A stretch of DNA of 27,593 bases from JAZBPO01 sp036351675 (lineage in GTDB: Bacteria > Pseudomonadota > Gammaproteobacteria > Pseudomonadales > Azotimanducaceae). The stretch lies in assembly GCA_036351675.1 (NCBI GenBank), contig JAZBPO010000132.1, forward strand, positions 1-27,593, given 5' to 3'. Made by a program: the position numbers and the translations under genes. The notes beneath the pieces were generated by a model. The model saw nothing but the letters and a program-made list of their open reading frames with translations. It did no database searches and was not told where the DNA came from. Below are positions 23,103-27,593 of the stretch, one piece after another; within the stretch, counting starts at the first letter, position 1; each line of letters opens with the position of its first letter.

Positions 23103-23710
23103 GCGCACCGTCCTTCGAACGTCTCGCCGCCGCCGAGCCACCGTCCGGGACGGGACCCTTGCCGCCGGGGGCGCTCGACCTGCTCAACTCCCTGAAGGAC
23201 ATCCACGAACCGGCGGCGCCGGGGCTCTGGCCGCCGGCGCCGGGCTGGTGGATGCTCGCCGCCCTCCTCGCCGGGGCGCTCGTCGCCCTGCTGTTCGAGG
23301 CGCTGCGGCGGCGCCGCGCCGCCCGTCCGGTGCGCGCGGCCCTGACGGAACTCGACGCCTGGCGGGCCTCGGCGCGGGACGGCGCGCCGCGCGAGGCCGC
23401 GGACGAGCTGGCCGCGCTGCTGCGCCGTGTCGCGCTCGTACGCTATCCGCGCACACGCGTGGCCGGGCTCTCCGGCGAGGACTGGCTCGCCTTCCTCGAC
23501 GTCACCAGCGGCTCGAAGGCCTTCAGCGCGGGGCCGGCGCGCATACTCGGCAACGACCGCTACGCGCCCCGCGTCGAACTCGATGCGGATACGCTCGACT
23601 CCCTCGCCCGCGCCTGGCTCCGGGCACATCGGCTCGGTCCCACCGTGAGCGCCGAGGCGCTTCCCGCCCCGGCCGAGTCCGCGAGCACCGACGAGATGCG
23701 GATCAGCTGA
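23099..23710 (+). CDS. DUF4381 domain membrane protein
   Basis: A 203-residue protein with one membrane segment (about residues 50-70, PGWWMLAALLAGALVALLFEAL). Before it is the typical ALDLLNSLKDIHEPAAPGLWPPAPG; after it is a basic RRRRAA stretch and a helical cytoplasmic part containing ELAALLRRVALVRYPRTRVAGLSGEDWLAFL in consecutive pieces. This is the DUF4381 arrangement found in MoxR/VWA operons. I chose ATG 23099, overlapping the previous stop; an in-frame ATG at 23090 would add three residues. The stop and the next start overlap by one base (TGATG). Confidence 0.9.
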   Translation: MSAPSFERLAAAEPPSGTGPLPPGALDLLNSLKDIHEPAAPGLWPPAPGWWMLAALLAGALVALLFEALRRRRAARPVRAALTELDAWRASARDGAPREAADELAALLRRVALVRYPRTRVAGLSGEDWLAFLDVTSGSKAFSAGPARILGNDRYAPRVELDADTLDSLARAWLRAHRLGPTVSAEALPAPAESASTDEMRIS

Positions 23711-24756
23711 TGCCCGAGTTCGCCTGGCCCTACGTCTTCCTGCTGCTGCCCCTGCCCTGGCTGATCCGTCGCCTGCCGGCGCGGCCGCGGCAGGAAGCCG
23801 CACTGCGCGTACCGGACCTGTCGGCCTTCGCGTCGCTCGCGACGGGTGGCGCGGCCCAGCCCCGCCCCCCCGGCCTGCGACTGCTGCTGCTCTGGCTCGT
23901 GTGGATCGCCCTGCTCGCGTCCGCCGCGCGTCCGGAAGTCGTCGGTGACCCGGTGAGCGTCCCGGTCACGGGCCGCGACCTCATGCTCGCCGTCGACATC
24001 TCCGGTTCCATGAATCGCGAGGACATGGAGGTGGACGGGCGCACGGCGACGCGGCTGACCGTCGTCAAGCGGGTGCTGTCGGAGTTCGTCGAGCGCCGCC
24101 GCGGCGACCGCATCGGCCTCATCCTGTTCGGTTCCAACGCCTACATGCAGGCGCCGCTCACCTTCGACCGGGGCACGGTCGGGCGGCTCCTGCAGGAGAC
24201 TCCGATCGGTATCGCCGGCGGCAAGACCGCCATCGGCGACGCCATCGGGCTCGCCGTCAAGCGCCTGCGCGAACGGCCGGCCGAGAACCGCGTACTCATC
24301 CTGCTCACGGACGGCGCCAACAACGTCGGCTCCATCGAGCCCGTGAAGGCCGCCGAACTCGCGGCCCAGGCCGGGGTGCGCATCTACACGGTCGGCGTCG
24401 GCGCCGAGCGCATGCAGGTCCCGGGCTGGTTCGGCGGTGCCTTCGGTGCGCAGGTCATGAACCCGTCCTCGGATCTGGACGAGGACACGCTGACGACCGT
24501 CGCCGGCCGCACCGGCGGACGCTACTTCCGGGCCCGGAACCGCGGCGAACTCGAGACCATCTACGCGACCCTCGACGAACTCGAGCCGGTGCCGGCGCCG
24601 GACGAGACCTTCAGACCCGTGCGCCAGCTGTTCCACATCCCGCTCAGCGTCGCGATCGTGCTGTCGCTCCTGCTCGCGCTGCTCTCGGCCGAACTGCCAC
24701 GGGCACTGCGCGCGGGCCGCAGCCGGGCCGCGGCCGAAGCGGAGGCCGCCGCATGA
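23710..24756 (+). CDS. VWA-domain membrane protein, BatA-like
   Basis: A 348-residue protein. Two N-terminal membrane segments (about residues 5-20 and 56-72) precede a von Willebrand A domain with an intact metal site: D96-x-S98-x-S100 (DISGSM) plus LTDGANN and the GGKTAIGDAIG threonine. A C-terminal hydrophobic segment (about 320-340, IPLSVAIVLSLLLALLSAEL) makes a third anchor. The VWA domain therefore probably faces the periplasm. It overlaps the next gene by 4 bp (ATGA). The Bat name is by family and gene order (Bacteroides aerotolerance); the function in gammaproteobacteria is poorly defined. Confidence 0.92.
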   Translation: MPEFAWPYVFLLLPLPWLIRRLPARPRQEAALRVPDLSAFASLATGGAAQPRPPGLRLLLLWLVWIALLASAARPEVVGDPVSVPVTGRDLMLAVDISGSMNREDMEVDGRTATRLTVVKRVLSEFVERRRGDRIGLILFGSNAYMQAPLTFDRGTVGRLLQETPIGIAGGKTAIGDAIGLAVKRLRERPAENRVLILLTDGANNVGSIEPVKAAELAAQAGVRIYTVGVGAERMQVPGWFGGAFGAQVMNPSSDLDEDTLTTVAGRTGGRYFRARNRGELETIYATLDELEPVPAPDETFRPVRQLFHIPLSVAIVLSLLLALLSAELPRALRAGRSRAAAEAEAAA

Positions 24757-26507
24757 CGGGCTTCGACGACTTCCACTTCCTGCGTCCCGAATGGCTCTGG
24801 GGCCTGATCCCCGTCGCCTTCGCCGCGCTGCTGCTGCTCCGTCGGCGCCTCGACGTGGGTCGCTGGAAGCGCGCGGTCGACCCGGACCTCGCCGCCTGGC
24901 TGGTCGAGTCCGGCTGGCGGGGCGGTGCGCGCCTGGGCGTCGTCGCCATGCTGCTCGCCTGGTCCGCGGCGATCCTCGCCATGGCCGGACCGACCTGGGA
25001 ACGGCGACCGCAGCCCGTCTCCCGCACCGACGACGCGCTCGTCGTGGTCCTCGACCTGTCCCTGTCCATGTACGCGCAGGACATCACGCCCTCGCGTCTG
25101 GTCCGGGCGCGCCTGAAGATCGCCGACGTGCTCGAGGCCCGGAAGGACGGCCAGACCGCGCTCGTCGTCTACGCCGGCGATGCGCACGTGGTGGTCCCGC
25201 TGACCGACGACATCCGCACCATCAACAACCTGCTGCCGTCCCTCGAGCCAGGCGTCATGCCCGTGCTCGGCAGCCGCGTGCAGGACGCCCTCGCCTCCGC
25301 CGGCGATCTCCTCGACGAGGCCGGTGCGCGCAGCGGCCGCATCCTGCTCATCACCGACGAGATCGTGGACACGGGCAGCACCATCGACGCCGCCGCCGGC
25401 CGCTATCCCGTGCTCGTGCTCGGTGTCGGCACCGAAGCGGGCGCGCCGATTCCGCTCGCGGCCATCGACCGCACCGGTTTCCTCGAGTCAGGCGGCCGCA
25501 CGGTCGTCGCGACGCTGGACGAAGGCCCGCTGCGCGCCGTGGCCAATGCCACCGGCGGCCGCTACACACGCTTCGAGACCTCGGACGCCGATCTGCGCAC
25601 GCTGCTCGGCGGCGTCCTCGACGCCTCGGGCGAGGAGAACGATCGCGACCGGGAGTTCGACCTCTGGATCGACATGGGTCCCTGGCTCGTGCTGCTGGTG
25701 CTGCCCGTGGTGCTGCTCTCCTTCCGTCGCGGCGTCGTCGCGGTGCTCGCCGTCGCCGCGCTCGGCCCGATCGAGCGCGCGGAGGCCGCAGACGGCGGCT
25801 GGTTCGCGACGCCGGACCAGCAGGGCTATCGGGCCCTGCGCGAGGGCCGCGCCGACGAGGCCGTCGAACTCTTCGAGGACAGGACCTGGCAGGCCGTGGC
25901 GCTGTACCGCGCCGAGGAATACGAAGCCGCCGCGAGCGCCTTCTCCGCCGCGGACGCCGAGAGCCTCTACAACACCGGCACGGCCCTGGCCCGCGCCATG
26001 AAGCTCCCGGAGGCGCAGGTCGCGCTGACGGAGGCCCTCGCCCTCGACCCCGAGCACGCGGACGCACGGCACAACCTCGAGCTGGTGGAGAAGCTCCTCG
26101 AGGACCAGCGTCAGAACGCCGAGAACGAGCAGGGCTCGCCGCAGGAGGACCCGAACAGCGAAGGCAACGAGTCCGAGGCCTCGCAGCGCGATCAGGAGTC
26201 CCAGAGCCAGGCCGGCGAGCAGGAGGACGAGAGCGCCGAGTCCGGCCAGGGCGAACAGGAGGAGGAGCAGGAAGCCGCCGAGTCCGATGGCGAGGAGCCC
26301 CAGGACGGCGAGCAGGAGGGTGAGCAGTCGGAGAGCGACGAACTCATGGCCCAGCGCTCGCGGGAACAGGAACAGGCCCTCGAGCAGTGGCTGCGGCGCG
26401 TACCGGACGAGCCCGGCGCCCTCCTGCGCCGGAAGTTCCGCTACGAGACGGACCGGCGCTACCGCCAGGGCCTGCGCCGGGCGCCCCAGGACCAGCAGCC
26501 GTGGTGA
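24753..26507 (+). CDS. VWA and TPR protein, BatB/BatC-like fusion
   Basis: A 584-residue protein. Two membrane segments come first (about residues 13-30 and 61-78), then a VWA domain with D101-x-S103-x-S105 (DLSLSM). A third hydrophobic segment follows (about 312-345, PWLVLLVLPVVLLSF). TPR-like helices cover about 355-455 (EEYEAAASAFSAADAESLYN, ALALDPEHADARHNLELVE). A strongly acidic Gln/Glu/Ser-rich stretch runs from about 455 to 535, and the C-terminus is a short basic helix (LLRRKFRYETDRRYRQG). The fused layout of BatB and BatC parts is common in proteobacteria. Starts and stops overlap both neighbours. Confidence 0.92.
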   Translation: MTGFDDFHFLRPEWLWGLIPVAFAALLLLRRRLDVGRWKRAVDPDLAAWLVESGWRGGARLGVVAMLLAWSAAILAMAGPTWERRPQPVSRTDDALVVVLDLSLSMYAQDITPSRLVRARLKIADVLEARKDGQTALVVYAGDAHVVVPLTDDIRTINNLLPSLEPGVMPVLGSRVQDALASAGDLLDEAGARSGRILLITDEIVDTGSTIDAAAGRYPVLVLGVGTEAGAPIPLAAIDRTGFLESGGRTVVATLDEGPLRAVANATGGRYTRFETSDADLRTLLGGVLDASGEENDRDREFDLWIDMGPWLVLLVLPVVLLSFRRGVVAVLAVAALGPIERAEAADGGWFATPDQQGYRALREGRADEAVELFEDRTWQAVALYRAEEYEAAASAFSAADAESLYNTGTALARAMKLPEAQVALTEALALDPEHADARHNLELVEKLLEDQRQNAENEQGSPQEDPNSEGNESEASQRDQESQSQAGEQEDESAESGQGEQEEEQEAAESDGEEPQDGEQEGEQSESDELMAQRSREQEQALEQWLRRVPDEPGALLRRKFRYETDRRYRQGLRRAPQDQQPW

Positions 26508-27593
26508 GGCGCATGCTTGCAGCCCTGCTCCTGCTCGCGCTCGCGGCGGCTGCGACCGCGGAGTTCCGCGCCAGCGTCGACCGCCGCGTGGTCGACGAGA
26601 ACGACGTGGTCGTCCTCGAGCTGGCGCGCGATGCCCAGGTGTTCGTGGGCAATCCGGACCTGACCGCCCTCGAGGACGACTTCCGCGTGCTCGGTACGCA
26701 GCGCTCGAGCCAGTTCACCATCGTGGGTGGCCGCACGCGCTCGCTCACGACCTGGACCGTGACCCTGCAGCCGAAGCGCCGCGGGACCCTGCGCATCCCG
26801 CCGATCGAGTACGACGGCGAGCGCACGCAGCCGATCACCATCACCGTGACCCAGCCCTCGCCGGAAGAGGTCCAGGCCCTCGAACGCACCGTGTTCTTCG
26901 AGACCGAGGTCGGGAAGCGGTCCCTCTGGGTGCAGGAGCAGGTGCTCTACACGGTGCGCCTCTACTACGCCGCCGACGCCGTCCTCTTCGGCGATCTGCC
27001 GCCGCCGCCGAACGTCAGTGACGCCGTGGTGCAGGCGCTCGGCGATTCGCGGCCCGACGTCGAGGTGCGCGACGGCGTGCGCTACAACGTCATCGAACAG
27101 CGCTACGCCGTGATCCCGCAACGCAGCGGCACGCTCGTGATCCCGCCGGAGACCTTCACGGGTGCCGTGCGCATCGCGGAACGCGGCCAGACGCGGCGCA
27201 AGAACATCCGCATCAGCTCCGACGGGCACCGCGTGGAGGTGAAGCCCCAGCCCGCCGACTGGCCTGCAGAGGCGCCCTGGCTCCCGGCGCGCGAACTCAT
27301 GCTGACCCAGCGCTGGGACCCTTCGCCGCGGCTCACCGCCGGCGAACCCGCGACGCGGACCCTGGAGCTCGTCGCCCGCGGCATCGCCGCGAGCGCGCTG
27401 CCGAAGTTCCCCGAAACGGAGATCGCCGGCACGAGCAGCTATGCGAACCAGCCCGTCCTCGACGAGGGCATGGCGGTCGGCGACTTCATCGCCTCGCGCA
27501 TCGAATCCACCGTGATCATCCCGGAGCGCGAAGGCCCGCTGGAGCTGCCCGAGGTGCGCGTCCCCTGGTTCGACGTGGAACGAGGTGAGATAC
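26504..27593 (+). CDS. BatD-family protein (partial, C-terminus beyond window)
   Basis: 363 codons are visible with no stop before the edge. GTG 26504 overlaps the previous stop by 4 bp (GTGA) and gives a signal peptide (RRMLAALLLLALAAAATA). In-frame ATG 26513 is the alternative. Mature sequence starts EFRASVDRRVVDENDVVVLE, the usual BatD opening. Further BatD features are GNPDLTALEDDFRVLGTQRS, TVTLQPKRRGTLRIPPIEY, and the block of Tyr/Phe-rich strands YTVRLYYAADAVLFGDLPPP. BatD proteins are periplasmic with tandem Ig-like domains and a C-terminal membrane anchor, which would lie beyond the window. It completes the MoxR/VWA operon. Confidence 0.92.
   Translation, partial: MRRMLAALLLLALAAAATAEFRASVDRRVVDENDVVVLELARDAQVFVGNPDLTALEDDFRVLGTQRSSQFTIVGGRTRSLTTWTVTLQPKRRGTLRIPPIEYDGERTQPITITVTQPSPEEVQALERTVFFETEVGKRSLWVQEQVLYTVRLYYAADAVLFGDLPPPPNVSDAVVQALGDSRPDVEVRDGVRYNVIEQRYAVIPQRSGTLVIPPETFTGAVRIAERGQTRRKNIRISSDGHRVEVKPQPADWPAEAPWLPARELMLTQRWDPSPRLTAGEPATRTLELVARGIAASALPKFPETEIAGTSSYANQPVLDEGMAVGDFIASRIESTVIIPEREGPLELPEVRVPWFDVERGEI

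Overview
This window looks like chromosomal DNA of a very high-GC gammaproteobacterium (roughly 70% G+C by eye). It carries ribosome modulation factor, the fused RlmKL methyltransferase, class 2 PyrD, a Slt70-type lytic transglycosylase and a LexA with an E. coli-type SOS box. Several gene groups (lexA/topA, a universal stress protein then slt, rlmKL-rmf-pyrD, and a moxR/DUF58/VWA block) recall Pseudomonas chromosomes. That comparison is from memory; no search was run and I do not name a genus.

Layout. 1-763 (-): 5' part of a LolA-like lipoprotein-sorting gene, cut by the window edge, divergent from lexA (971-1576), whose promoter -10 lies inside an SOS box. lexA converges on topA (1720-4419, -), with a large inverted repeat between them. 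Upstream of topA is a small membrane-anchored unknown (4684-5313, -). A forward run follows: usp, slt, DUF1499 lipoprotein, tatD. A tiny glutaredoxin-like gene lies opposite (9339-9593, -). Then come a C39-like peptidase and a GNAT acetyltransferase that overlap by 4 bp, and an S9 prolyl-oligopeptidase-family hydrolase with an odd basic tail.

13551-14312 has no convincing gene. With the end of the S9 gene it holds an 11-unit heptanucleotide tandem repeat inside a pair of 28-nt inverted repeats. Next are a small membrane protein, a strong palindromic terminator and ddl. A 206-bp MITE-like element with 36-nt terminal inverted repeats follows ddl directly. Then come rlmKL (-), rmf (+), pyrD (-), a small gene resembling REP-associated tyrosine transposases but lacking every catalytic residue, and an overlapping convergent unknown. 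The window ends in a tightly packed operon: moxR ATPase, DUF58, DUF4381, two VWA proteins (the second with TPR and an acidic tail) and the start of batD.

Functionally this is mostly housekeeping: DNA damage control and topology, murein recycling, 23S rRNA modification, ribosome hibernation, pyrimidine synthesis, and an envelope-associated MoxR/VWA system. The least ordinary items are the family of GGGTCGGA...TTTTCC inverted repeats (lexA/topA junction and downstream of ddl), the inactive transposase-derived protein, and the repeat-filled region 13476-13858. I saw no CRISPR array, tRNA, rRNA, prophage or obvious defence system.
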